DNA of 64,000 nucleotides from Teredinibacter waterburyi (lineage in GTDB: Bacteria; Pseudomonadota; Gammaproteobacteria; Pseudomonadales; Cellvibrionaceae), in contig NZ_MRUH01000022.1 of the NCBI RefSeq assembly GCF_001922985.1, positions 330,957 through 394,956 on the forward strand. Reading direction: 5' to 3'. Made by a program: the position numbers and the translations under genes. The notes beneath the pieces were generated by a model. It was given only the letters and a program-made list of their open reading frames with translations. It searched no databases and was not told where the DNA came from. Shown here piece after piece: positions 1-8,353 of this stretch; the first letter of the stretch is position 1, and every line of letters starts with the position of its first letter.

Positions 1-1566
1 AAATTGTTTGGTGCAAATAAAATTGAGCATGTAGTTGGTGCGCGTTTGCATCGTTCGCGATCCGTCTCTACCCGTAGAGATGTTGCCAAGTTTGTCGAAA
101 ATGGTTATCGACTAGAAGAAACCGAGTTGCAATTGTTAACGTCGGACGGCAAACGCGGGTGTATGCAAAGCTCAGCAATTGGTGTAGTTGAAAATGGCTT
201 TCTGACGCGAGCGTGGGGGATAACCCGCGATATTACCGAGCGCCGCAACTATATTGATAAAATGGAGCACCTTGCGAATCACGATGCATTGACGCAGCTA
301 CCTAACCGAGAGCTGCTGTATTCAACTATTGAACGCGCTCTTGAGCGACGTAAAGATGGTCGAGTGATGGCGCTAATGTTAATCGACCTAGATCGCTTTA
401 AGGAAATTAACGATACCCTAGGCCATGTAGCTGGCGATGAGGTTTTAAAGCAAATTGGGCCCCGCTTAAAATCTGAGTTGAGTGAAATTAAGTCGTTAGT
501 GGCGCGCTTGGGTGGTGACGAATTTGCAGTTTTTTTACCCTCGGTGAGAAGTGTCCAGCAGGTCGTGATTGCCGGCCATCGTTTATTGGATTGCCTTTGT
601 GATGTGTTTGAATTACAAGGCAGTAAAACCGAAATTTCTGCGAGTATCGGTATTTCTACTTGTCCGCATCAAGCCGAGGATGTCAGTACTTTGATGCGTT
701 ATGCCGATGTGGCTATGTATCATGCCAAGAAAAGTATGAAGGGCGTGGCGCTTTACGATTCCAATTTTGATCCGCACTCACCAGTTCGGTTAGCGCTTAT
801 GGGTGCATTGGGAAAAGCCGTAAGAGAAAACGAATTGTTACTGCATTATCAGCCGAAGGTTTCCATGGAACGTCACCATGTATATGGGTTGGAGGCGTTG
901 GTTCGCTGGAATCATTCGCATCTCGGTTTTGTCCCGCCAGAGGAGTTTATCCCTATTGCTGAGATGTCGAATATGATTTACCCCATGACCTATTGGGTTA
1001 TGGAAAATGCAATTCGCACGAATGCAGCGCTATACGCTAAGGGTTATCGCCTTACTATCGCCGTGAATCTTTCGCCGCGTACGGTAACCGACGATCGTTT
1101 GCTTACAGATTTATCAAACTTGTTAAAACGGTACCAGCTTCCCAGTCATTTGTTGGAGTTGGAAATTACTGAGTCGTTAATTTTGTTGGAACCTGACCGC
1201 GCTTTCGCAGCACTAAAAAGTATTGGCGATCTTGGTGTGAAGTTGGCGATAGATGATTTTGGTACTGGGTATTCTTCGCTTGCTTACCTAAAGCGTTTGC
1301 CGGTCCAAACGCTGAAAATAGATAAGTCATTTGTGTTGGATATGCTCGATGATGAGCAGGATGAAATTATCGTCAACTCTACTATTAACCTCGCTCACAA
1401 CTTGGGGTTAAGCGTTGTGGCAGAGGGAGTGGAATGCGAAGCTGTATATCAGCGCTTGAGCGATCATCACTGTGATTGCGCTCAGGGCTATCACATCGCT
1501 CCACCAATGAACGATTTAGAACTAGAGTCTTGGTTGAAAAACAGTCGCTGGACCAGTTGCCCATAG
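1..1566 (+). CDS. PAS-GGDEF-EAL cyclic-di-GMP signalling protein (5' end outside window)
   Basis: The frame is already open at base 1, so the N-terminus is missing. What remains starts in the last part of a PAS/PAC sensor domain (motif WGITRDITERR), followed by a GGDEF domain with an intact GGDEF motif at residues 170-174 (numbered from base 4) and an EAL domain whose signature EALVRW lies near residue 297. The EAL catalytic block DDFGTGYSSLAYL is complete. Both the synthase and phosphodiesterase sites look intact. The inhibitory RxxD site before GGDEF is absent (EIKS in that place), so product inhibition is not expected. Such proteins make or degrade c-di-GMP in response to a PAS ligand. Which activity dominates cannot be read from sequence, although hybrids of this kind are often phosphodiesterases. 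It converges on the bepA-like gene. Confidence 0.93.
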   Translation, partial: KLFGANKIEHVVGARLHRSRSVSTRRDVAKFVENGYRLEETELQLLTSDGKRGCMQSSAIGVVENGFLTRAWGITRDITERRNYIDKMEHLANHDALTQLPNRELLYSTIERALERRKDGRVMALMLIDLDRFKEINDTLGHVAGDEVLKQIGPRLKSELSEIKSLVARLGGDEFAVFLPSVRSVQQVVIAGHRLLDCLCDVFELQGSKTEISASIGISTCPHQAEDVSTLMRYADVAMYHAKKSMKGVALYDSNFDPHSPVRLALMGALGKAVRENELLLHYQPKVSMERHHVYGLEALVRWNHSHLGFVPPEEFIPIAEMSNMIYPMTYWVMENAIRTNAALYAKGYRLTIAVNLSPRTVTDDRLLTDLSNLLKRYQLPSHLLELEITESLILLEPDRAFAALKSIGDLGVKLAIDDFGTGYSSLAYLKRLPVQTLKIDKSFVLDMLDDEQDEIIVNSTINLAHNLGLSVVAEGVECEAVYQRLSDHHCDCAQGYHIAPPMNDLELESWLKNSRWTSCP

Positions 1567-1598
1567 TGCACTGGTGGCGGAATTATTCGCCGCGCTTG

Positions 1599-3056
1599 TT
1601 ACAGTTGGATTTCTTTGCGCAGCTGGCGTACCTCTTTAAGTTCTTGTTGTATCTTTGCTCGCGTGTGTTGGTCATCACTGGCGACAAGCTTCAGTGCATT
1701 TGAAAGCTGTATTTCGGCTTTATCGAACAGAGCGTTAAGCTTGAAATATTCAGCACGAGCCATATGCACAGCAAATATATTCCCGGCCAACCCTTCTGCC
1801 TCTGCCAGCAAATACCATACGTAGTCGTCTTTAGGCCGACGTAAGACGTGCTCATTTAGTACCTCTTCACACAGCTTGTAGTCGCCCGATAGCATTAGTA
1901 TTTCGGCCAAGCGAGTATTTAGTGGGTGATGATTCGGATATTTTTGGCGGTAGCGCTGCAATAGTGCAATTGCGTCTGGGTATTTTTTTTCTGCCGTCAA
2001 AATATCGGCTTCTGCGACAACAAAGTAGAGGTTGTCTGGTGATGATGCCCGCAGTTGGTCGATTAGCTGCCTAGCTCTGTCGGTTTGATTGTCACGTATA
2101 AGTGCCAGCACTAAGCCGTATTGGGCGGCTGCATCTGAGTATTCGGTGCCCTTGAGTTCATCTTCAAACAGCTGAATTGCCGTTTTATTATTGCGCTCTT
2201 GGCGGATGATAGTGCGAGCGCGGACCAGTTCGTATTCCAGCACATTTGGCGTTAAACGTCGTGGAAACTCCTGCGCGCGCGCGCGGGAGTCGGCAACTCG
2301 CGACTCTGTCACCGGGTGGCTCATTAGAAACTCTGGTGGGCGACGTTGAAAGCGTGTAGCGCGCAGCATTTGCTCAAACATTTCCGACATAGCATAGGGG
2401 TTCATATCGGCGCGTACTAGTGTCTCCATACCACGACGATCGGCTTCCTGCTCCATTTGGCGGCTAAAGCGTAATTGTGCGCCAGCCGCGGACGCATTCG
2501 TGGCGGCAACGGCGGCAATTCCTGCATCTGCCCCAGCTGTCACGCCAATCAAGATCGCGGCGAGCATGCCTGCTAGCGTGGGAATCGCCATGTTCTTCTG
2601 CTGCTCGACTTGGCGTGCGTAGTGGCGTTGGCTGAGGTGGGCGAGTTCGTGAGCGACCACCGATGAGAACTGTTCTTCTGTTTGGGCGTAACGGAAAAGC
2701 CCTGTGTGAATACCTATAACACCGCCGGGAATGGCAAACGCGTTCAGTGTAGGGTTCTCGATAACGAGCACGTCGAGGCGGCGGTCATTTAGGTCGCTAT
2801 AGCGCGCTAAGCGCCTTACCAGCTGCTCGCTGTAGCTTAGAATAAACGGATCCGATGTTGTTGGTACCTGAGCGCGGTAGATGCGCAGCCACTTTTGGCC
2901 TAAATCATACTCTTGCGATGGGGTTATCAGCCCACCGCTGTCGCCCCCCAAATTTGGAAGCTGTAAATCTCCGCCGAATACGAAGTGAGATAGCGGCAAC
3001 GCCAGAAATAGAGTTAGCAGCGATTTTTTCAAAGATTGACGAAAGTATGTAAGCAA
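1599..3056 (-). CDS. bepA: Periplasmic M48 metalloprotease with TPR repeats (BepA/YfgC type)
   Basis: 485 residues, with an N-terminal signal peptide (hydrophobic LLTLFLALPL near residue 15), an M48 zinc protease domain with HELAH at residues 136-140 and the third ligand in QMEQEADRRG near residue 205, and a C-terminal half of TPR-like helices. BepA degrades misassembled outer-membrane proteins and helps BAM and LptD assembly in the periplasm. The start is TTG at 3056, with a TGAGG about 10 bases upstream; no ATG fits before the signal peptide. It is divergent from the tusA-like gene, and the bepA/tusA/perM neighbourhood is, from memory, conserved in Pseudomonas. The length fits the family. 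Confidence 0.9.
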   Translation of the reverse strand: MLTYFRQSLKKSLLTLFLALPLSHFVFGGDLQLPNLGGDSGGLITPSQEYDLGQKWLRIYRAQVPTTSDPFILSYSEQLVRRLARYSDLNDRRLDVLVIENPTLNAFAIPGGVIGIHTGLFRYAQTEEQFSSVVAHELAHLSQRHYARQVEQQKNMAIPTLAGMLAAILIGVTAGADAGIAAVAATNASAAGAQLRFSRQMEQEADRRGMETLVRADMNPYAMSEMFEQMLRATRFQRRPPEFLMSHPVTESRVADSRARAQEFPRRLTPNVLEYELVRARTIIRQERNNKTAIQLFEDELKGTEYSDAAAQYGLVLALIRDNQTDRARQLIDQLRASSPDNLYFVVAEADILTAEKKYPDAIALLQRYRQKYPNHHPLNTRLAEILMLSGDYKLCEEVLNEHVLRRPKDDYVWYLLAEAEGLAGNIFAVHMARAEYFKLNALFDKAEIQLSNALKLVASDDQHTRAKIQQELKEVRQLRKEIQL

Positions 3057-3114
3057 GGGTTAACAACCTCAGGGTATAAAGCGTATAAACAATGGATCTG
3101 ATGCAGATTGACAG

Positions 3115-3147
3115 GCAGGCGAGTCGCATTGCATTTATAATGCCTGC
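3115..3147. promoter_or_regulatory. Inverted repeat in the bepA / tusA divergent promoter region
   Basis: GCAGGC at 3115-3120 pairs with GCCTGC at 3142-3147, and a nested GCATT (3126-3130) pairs with AATGC (3139-3143). A TATAAT lies inside at 3136-3141. It could be an operator or an mRNA hairpin; there is no T-run to make it a terminator. The function is not known. Confidence 0.3.
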
Positions 3148-3313
3148 TTGTTTGACGTGGCTAGTCTGCGTGAGTTCCTCGGGCCATCCTATTTGCGCAA
3201 GGTTATTTTTTCAAACCTTTTGCGAGTAGAGCTTACCGATACAGTAAAAAATATCATCTGCGGCGGCGTTTCACACAGCAAAACAATACTATAAACCTAT
3301 TCGAAGAGTTTAA

Positions 3314-3574
3314 ATGTCGGACCTCGGTAATAAGACGATTGAAGTCATTTCGCCTAGCTTGCTTATAGATGCTCGGGGTTTGGCGTGCCCATTACCCTTA
3401 TTAAAGGCAAAACAGGGGCTAAATCAGTTAGCGGTAGGCGAGTGTCTACAACTTTTGGCTACGGATCCCGGTTCAGAGCGAGATATTCACGCCTATATGT
3501 CACTATCGGCACACCACCTCGAGAGTTTCAGTATTGACGCTGGAACCTATATTTACCTTATCAGGAAAGGATAA
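3314..3574 (+). CDS. TusA/SirA-family sulfurtransferase-like protein
   Basis: 86 residues, the usual size of the family. The active-site motif DARGLACPLPLLKAK is present, with the sulfur-carrying cysteine at residue 25 in a CPxP context. TusA-type proteins pass persulfide sulfur to tRNA thiolation or molybdenum cofactor pathways in the cytoplasm. The short N-terminal extension before the domain is variable. It lies 3 bases upstream of the PerM-like permease, so the two are likely co-transcribed. The assignment to the family is firm, but which sulfur pathway it serves is not visible. Confidence 0.88.
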   Translation: MSDLGNKTIEVISPSLLIDARGLACPLPLLKAKQGLNQLAVGECLQLLATDPGSERDIHAYMSLSAHHLESFSIDAGTYIYLIRKG

Positions 3575-3577
3575 TTT

Positions 3578-4729
3578 ATGATTAGAGTGTTTCAGCGTTG
3601 GCTAGAGCGTTACTTTGCCGATGAAGAAGCCGTTCTCGTTGCTGTGTTGCTAGTGGCGAGTCTTGTAATTGTGTTAACCATGGGTGTGGTGTTGGCGCCG
3701 ATGATCTCTGCGGTGATTATTGCTTTTTTAATGCAGGGTATGGTGTTGCGCTTACGCTCTTGGGGGGTACCGCATTTAGTCGCGGTAAGCATTACATTTC
3801 TAGTGCTCGCGGGTAGCCTTATTGTTGGCCTTGTCTATATTCTTCCGGCTTTTTGGCGTCAGTTAATCAATCTACTTAACGAAATGCCGCGCATGCTGCA
3901 GCAGGGCCAGCATTTGCTCCTATTGTTGCCAAAGCAGTATCCAACGCTGGTGACAGAAACACAGATCACCGAGGTGACCAGTAGTCTACGCAATGAGTTG
4001 GCGCAGTTTGGGCAGACCATCGTGTCCTTCTCTTTGGCGCAGTTGCCGATATTGTTCGCCGTGCTAATTTATCTAGTGTTGGTGCCAATCCTCGTATTCT
4101 TCTTTCTCAAAGATGGCGGTCAGATGCTGTCGTGGCTATCGAGTGTACTACCGCGCGAGCGACCGGTTATGAAGCAAATCTGGCAGGAAATGAATCTGCA
4201 GATCGCCAACTATGTACGCGGTAAGGTTATTGAAATTGTGATCGTCGCAGTGATCTCCAGCGTTGCGTTTAGCCTGCTCGATTTACGTTACGCGTTGTTA
4301 CTGGGTATCTGTGTCGGCTTATCTGTATTGATTCCTTATATTGGTGCCGCGGCCGTCACTTTGCCGGTTGCGTTAATTGGGTTTTTTCAGTGGGGCTGGA
4401 CCAACGAATTTTTTTACGTGATGTTAGTCTATGCAGTGATCCAAGCCTTAGATGGCAATATTCTGGTGCCTTTATTATTTTCTGAAGCGGTAAAAATGCA
4501 CCCAGTTGTGATTGTTTTGGCCGTTTTAGTGTTCGGTGGCTTGTGGGGTTTTTGGGGGGTGTTTTTTGCCATCCCTCTCGCTACGCTCTGTAAAGCAATA
4601 ATAAATGCTTGGCCAACGGTGGCTAAAGTTTATATAGATGTCGATACATTAAGTAGCCCTGATGTTGACCAGGAGACAAATCAAGGCACACAAAAAAAAT
4701 CTGCCCAAGGCGACGGAGTGAATTCATGA
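3578..4729 (+). CDS. AI-2E/PerM-family inner-membrane permease
   Basis: 383 residues with about eight hydrophobic segments in the AI-2E transporter pattern: two N-terminal helices, a long amphipathic stretch (residues 90-150), then clustered helices including a conserved PYIGA segment and a GxWGFWGVFFAIPLA segment near the end. The family includes PerM, TqsA and Na+/H+ antiporter-like members, so the substrate is unknown. The tail is charged and Gln/Asp-rich. Its stop overlaps the start of the M16 protease (ATGA at 4726-4729), which indicates translational coupling. Confidence 0.85.
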   Translation: MIRVFQRWLERYFADEEAVLVAVLLVASLVIVLTMGVVLAPMISAVIIAFLMQGMVLRLRSWGVPHLVAVSITFLVLAGSLIVGLVYILPAFWRQLINLLNEMPRMLQQGQHLLLLLPKQYPTLVTETQITEVTSSLRNELAQFGQTIVSFSLAQLPILFAVLIYLVLVPILVFFFLKDGGQMLSWLSSVLPRERPVMKQIWQEMNLQIANYVRGKVIEIVIVAVISSVAFSLLDLRYALLLGICVGLSVLIPYIGAAAVTLPVALIGFFQWGWTNEFFYVMLVYAVIQALDGNILVPLLFSEAVKMHPVVIVLAVLVFGGLWGFWGVFFAIPLATLCKAIINAWPTVAKVYIDVDTLSSPDVDQETNQGTQKKSAQGDGVNS

Positions 4730-7700
4730 TCCAGCGGCCTAAAAAAACCGTGCTACTCAACAAGGTTATCTATTCGTGGTTGTTAATTGTTGGCTTGGGT
4801 GTTGTCTCGTTGCAGCTGTCGGCCTCGGCTGAGAGCGAACGCTTAAATGATGTTTCGGGCTCGCAAGTACAAATCGCTAGCCGCGTGTCAGATATTATTA
4901 AGCCTGAAACCGACACTCGTCTTTACCGTTCTCTGGAATTGAAAAATGGGTTAAAGGTGCTGTTGATTTCAGATCCTAAGGCGGAAAAGTCCGCCGCTTC
5001 ACTGTCGGTATCGGTGGGAAGTGGTGACGACCCCGTTGATCGCAATGGCCTTGCACATTTTCTAGAGCATATGTTGTTTCTGGGGACGGAAAAGTATCCC
5101 GTTGCGGGAGAGTATCAGGATTTCATCTCCGGCCACGGCGGCTCACACAATGCCTATACCAGTATCGATCACACCAACTACTTTTTTGATATCGAAAACC
5201 CGTATTTCGATTCGGCACTAGAGCGCTTCGCCCAGTTCTTTATTGCGCCTTTGTTTGATGAAAAATATGTCGAACGTGAGCGCAATGCGGTGCACTCGGA
5301 ATATTCCGCGAAATATGCTGACGAGTTTCGGCGCGCACGGGATGTGTATCGAGAGTTGGTGGCGGAAGCTCACCCTCTGGGTCATTTTTCGGTGGGTAAT
5401 TTAGATACGCTTGCGTTGGAGGGGCCGCGTAAGCTGCAGGACGATTTAAATACGTTTTATACCCGTCACTATAGCGCCAATCGCATGGCGCTAGTGGTGC
5501 TTAGTCATCAGAGCCTTGAGTATTTGCAGGAGCGAGTAGTCAGCGTATTTTCTGCGGTGGCTAGCCGCTCGACCGAAGAGCCCGTAGCTGTAGTCAATTT
5601 TATTCCCGAGAGTCAGTTGCCACTGGAAGTTCAGTTGCGGCCGCGAAAAGAAAAACGTGAGCTTTCGTTTATTTTTCAAGTGCCTGATACCAAGCTCTAC
5701 TTTCGAGAAAAGCCAACCGCGTACATCGGTTTTTTTCTAGGTCACGAAGGTAAGGGCAGCTTGTTGTCATTGCTAAAGTCAAAAGATTGGGCGACTGGAT
5801 TGTCTGCCGGACGCTATCTTGAGTGGCGTGGTGGGTCAACGTTTGGAGTTTCGATTGCGCTTACCGAGCAGGGTGAGTCTCATGTAGATGAGATCCAAAG
5901 TTTACTGCTTGCAGCAATAGACTTGTTGAAATCTTCTGGTGTCGATCGTTGGCGATACGAAGAGCTTGCAAAGCTTGGTCGTCAATCTTTTGCCTACAGC
6001 GACGCCCAGCAACCTATTAGTGAGGTGATGCAGTTAGCAAATAAACTACAGCGGATACCTGTCCAAGAAATTTTACAGGTAGACCATCTCTACCAAAATT
6101 TCGACGCGGAACTTATCCAACGTTATTTGGCGAAACTGAGTCCGAGCAACATGGTGCGGGTGCAGGTTTCGCCAGCGGCCGTTGTTGATAAAACATCGCG
6201 CTACTATCAAACCGAATACAGTGTGCGCCCCTTGTCATTAGCTGCAAAAACTGTGGTCTCTAAACGATTGGTTGCAGAGCTAAAGCTTCCCAAACGAAAT
6301 CGATTTATTGCAGAGGACTTTACCCTTTACCCCGCTAAAGTCGTTGCTGAAAAGGTGGGCGATGCTGAAGCCAAATCTCAGCCTAACGGCGTTGAGATCC
6401 CCACGGATTGGGCTGCGGTACCGGTGTTAATAGAGGGTGCTGAGCGTTTTAAACTCTGGTATCTAAATGATGATGTATTTGAGCTGCCGAAGGGGTTTGT
6501 GAAAATCCGCTACTACTTACCAGCCGTTGCGGATTCAGTCGATGGTGCAGTGCAAGCTAATTTGTACGCTGGGCTTATAACCGAGATGCTTAACGAAGTT
6601 TCTTATAGCGCAGCTATGGCGGGATTGAACTTTTCAGTATCGCCTCACTCACGCGGAATTGATCTCAGCTTTTCGGGTTATAGCGATTCCTTGCCAGCCT
6701 TAGTGAAAACAGTTCTCAGTGAAATCAAAAGCTACAACCGCAGTGCGCGGATTCGTAAAAAAGTACACGCCCAATCATTTGAAACCCTGCGTGATGACCT
6801 TTTGCGCGGCTATAAAAACGAACGCTTAAGCACCCCGTATCGCCGCTTGCTGCGCGTATTGCCAAGCCTTCTTTACAGCCCCTATTGGAGTTCAGATGCT
6901 CAGGAAACGGCTACGCTGGTGATGGGGTTGAAGCAGTACGAAGCGACAGTTGGGGATTTTTTCAGCGGGGCGAGTGCCGAGATGTTTGTGTTTGGTAACT
7001 ATCGAGAAAAAGACGCGCAACGCCTCGCCAAGCCGGCAAAAAAGCTGCTTAGCTCTGGGCGTGACGCGCCATCGTTAGTGGCGAATCGGGTTGTCGACCT
7101 TAGTCGAGGCGGCCAACGATTTTGGAAGGTATTACCCTCGGAGCATAGCGATAGCGGGGTGATTTACTATATTCAAGCTGCGAGCGAAAGCGTCGCTGAA
7201 AGTGCGCGTTTAATGTTGCTAGAGCAGATGCTCGCAACACCGGCCTATACATCACTAAGAACAGAAAAGCAGTTGGGCTACATTGTGTTTGCAGCACTTT
7301 ACCCAATTCGTGATGTGCAGGGATTAATGTTTGTGGTGCAGTCTCCTAGTGTCGACGCCAACACTATATATACCGAAGTTGATTCGTTTTTGCTGGGTTA
7401 CAAGAGTGATGTATTGAATAACTTCGAGCGGGATAAGCTCTCTGTACTGGCAGGTTTGCGGCAAAAACCAAAGACTCAAGCTGAACGTGCTGGTGAGTTT
7501 TGGGATGGGCTGTTAAGGGGGGACACCGACTTCACTCGAAAGCAGCGACTTATTTCGGCAGTAGAGGGACTTGTCGGCGCTGATTTGACTGAATACTACG
7601 GGAAGCTACTTTCGTCGCAAAGCGCACGAGTTATTGTGGCTACAGAGCCGCCTTCTGCCGATGCTCTAGTTGGTTCAGCGATTGAGCTTATAGGTACAGA

Positions 7701-7743
7701 TGATCAGCTGAAAAAAGCGTTGCCGAGCTACAAATACCCCTAA
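4726..7743 (+). CDS. Secreted M16 zinc protease, pitrilysin (protease III)-like
   Basis: 1005 residues, the full length of pitrilysin-type M16A enzymes with four related domains. A signal anchor or peptide (residues about 14-36, ending near SASA) is followed by the inverted zinc motif HFLEH at residues 111-115 and the downstream ligand region ERNAVHSEYSAK. The conserved late motif RTEKQLGYIVFA of the C-terminal half is present. It should cleave peptides in the periplasm. The start overlaps the perM-like stop by four bases. The central region (residues 500-570) differs from E. coli Ptr as I recall it, so the name is left open. It ends an apparent tusA-perM-M16 operon. Confidence 0.9.
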   Translation: MIQRPKKTVLLNKVIYSWLLIVGLGVVSLQLSASAESERLNDVSGSQVQIASRVSDIIKPETDTRLYRSLELKNGLKVLLISDPKAEKSAASLSVSVGSGDDPVDRNGLAHFLEHMLFLGTEKYPVAGEYQDFISGHGGSHNAYTSIDHTNYFFDIENPYFDSALERFAQFFIAPLFDEKYVERERNAVHSEYSAKYADEFRRARDVYRELVAEAHPLGHFSVGNLDTLALEGPRKLQDDLNTFYTRHYSANRMALVVLSHQSLEYLQERVVSVFSAVASRSTEEPVAVVNFIPESQLPLEVQLRPRKEKRELSFIFQVPDTKLYFREKPTAYIGFFLGHEGKGSLLSLLKSKDWATGLSAGRYLEWRGGSTFGVSIALTEQGESHVDEIQSLLLAAIDLLKSSGVDRWRYEELAKLGRQSFAYSDAQQPISEVMQLANKLQRIPVQEILQVDHLYQNFDAELIQRYLAKLSPSNMVRVQVSPAAVVDKTSRYYQTEYSVRPLSLAAKTVVSKRLVAELKLPKRNRFIAEDFTLYPAKVVAEKVGDAEAKSQPNGVEIPTDWAAVPVLIEGAERFKLWYLNDDVFELPKGFVKIRYYLPAVADSVDGAVQANLYAGLITEMLNEVSYSAAMAGLNFSVSPHSRGIDLSFSGYSDSLPALVKTVLSEIKSYNRSARIRKKVHAQSFETLRDDLLRGYKNERLSTPYRRLLRVLPSLLYSPYWSSDAQETATLVMGLKQYEATVGDFFSGASAEMFVFGNYREKDAQRLAKPAKKLLSSGRDAPSLVANRVVDLSRGGQRFWKVLPSEHSDSGVIYYIQAASESVAESARLMLLEQMLATPAYTSLRTEKQLGYIVFAALYPIRDVQGLMFVVQSPSVDANTIYTEVDSFLLGYKSDVLNNFERDKLSVLAGLRQKPKTQAERAGEFWDGLLRGDTDFTRKQRLISAVEGLVGADLTEYYGKLLSSQSARVIVATEPPSADALVGSAIELIGTDDQLKKALPSYKYP

Positions 7744-7860
7744 ATTTGGTTCTGGTGGTCTTTCAGTGCTTAAAGGGTTGTGCAAAAAGCAGGCTGCAAG
7801 TCCTTGAATTCACTGCAGCTGCTAGCTAAATCTAGGGGACCTGTGTAGAATCGTGACACC

Positions 7861-7879
7861 CAAAATGGGCTCCATTTTG
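7861..7879. repeat. 8-bp perfect inverted repeat
   Basis: CAAAATGG at 7861-7868 and CCATTTTG at 7872-7879, separated by GCT. It is a hairpin or protein-binding palindrome about 120 bases after the M16 protease gene. No clean T-tract follows, so a terminator role is uncertain. Confidence 0.4.
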
Positions 7880-7989
7880 CGGTATTTAGATTGTGAATAT
7901 AGTTTGTTGGGCAGCGACAGGGTTGAAATTCCCTGGAATCTAATAAGGTTGGGCCGAGGCTGAATCCACGCTTCTGTTACCAATTCTCC

Positions 7990-8007
7990 TTGTGATCCTA
8001 ATCACAA
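7990..8007. promoter_or_regulatory. CRP/Vfr-type binding site upstream of aceEF
   Basis: The sequence TTGTGATCCTAATCACAA contains TGTGA-N6-TCACA with both half-sites perfect, matching the E. coli CRP consensus core, and it is fully palindromic over 18 bases apart from the central bases. It lies about 350 bases before the aceE start. Control of pyruvate dehydrogenase expression is the obvious reading, but this distance would need a promoter close to the site or another transcript. Confidence 0.6.
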
Positions 8008-8285
8008 TGCTCAGGCCCGCTATAGGGTGAGCTTGCCACAACACTGGTGCAACAGGACTGCAGCCGAGTTGGTTTTTGCTTTTTTTGGCATTTTCAACTC
8101 TCGGTTTTTGGGTGGGTAGCGGCTGATAAATACAGCTCGCGCTGGCCTGTGCTCGCTTGATGTAATTGCATTGCAATCTGTCGAGCTGCGCCAGCAGCAC
8201 CACTTCAAACTCCTCGTTTACATTACGTGCAAAGCGCAATAAGCCGTTTTGCGCTGCAGAATTTAACGCACTTTGGGCATAGGCT

Positions 8286-8313
8286 TTGACCGTGGTCCCA
8301 TTGTGTTGATTAT
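8286..8313 (+). promoter_or_regulatory. aceE: Putative sigma-70 promoter of aceE
   Basis: TTGACC at 8286-8291, 16 bases, then GATTAT at 8308-8313. Five of six and four of six consensus bases match. It lies 40 bases before the chosen aceE ATG and downstream of the alternative TTG at 8273, which argues against that longer start. Confidence 0.4.
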
Positions 8314-8353
8314 GAATATTGCGCCAGAGTGCGCACCTAGTCAGGAGGCTTTA

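Larger units (their letters stand above)
7744..8353. other. 610-base leader between the M16 protease and aceE
   Basis: No convincing gene. It holds a perfect short palindrome (7861-7879), a perfect CRP/Vfr-type site (7990-8007), a hairpin with flanking T-runs (about 8073-8108) and a sigma-70-like promoter just before aceE. The open frames on the minus strand (7940-8239) have no recognisable protein features. Confidence 0.6.

Noticed and set aside
3108..3141. TTGACA and TATAAT upstream of the tusA-like gene
   Set aside because: The two boxes are 22 bases apart, too far for a normal sigma-70 promoter.
7940..8239. 99-residue and 62-residue open frames on the minus strand before aceE
   Set aside because: No domain, signal peptide or membrane segment; they overlap the CRP-type site and a hairpin, and composition is not protein-like.
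8273..8353. Longer N-terminus of aceE from TTG 8273
   Set aside because: The ATG at 8354 has AGGAGG in ideal position and matches family N-termini; a promoter-like sequence lies inside the extension.
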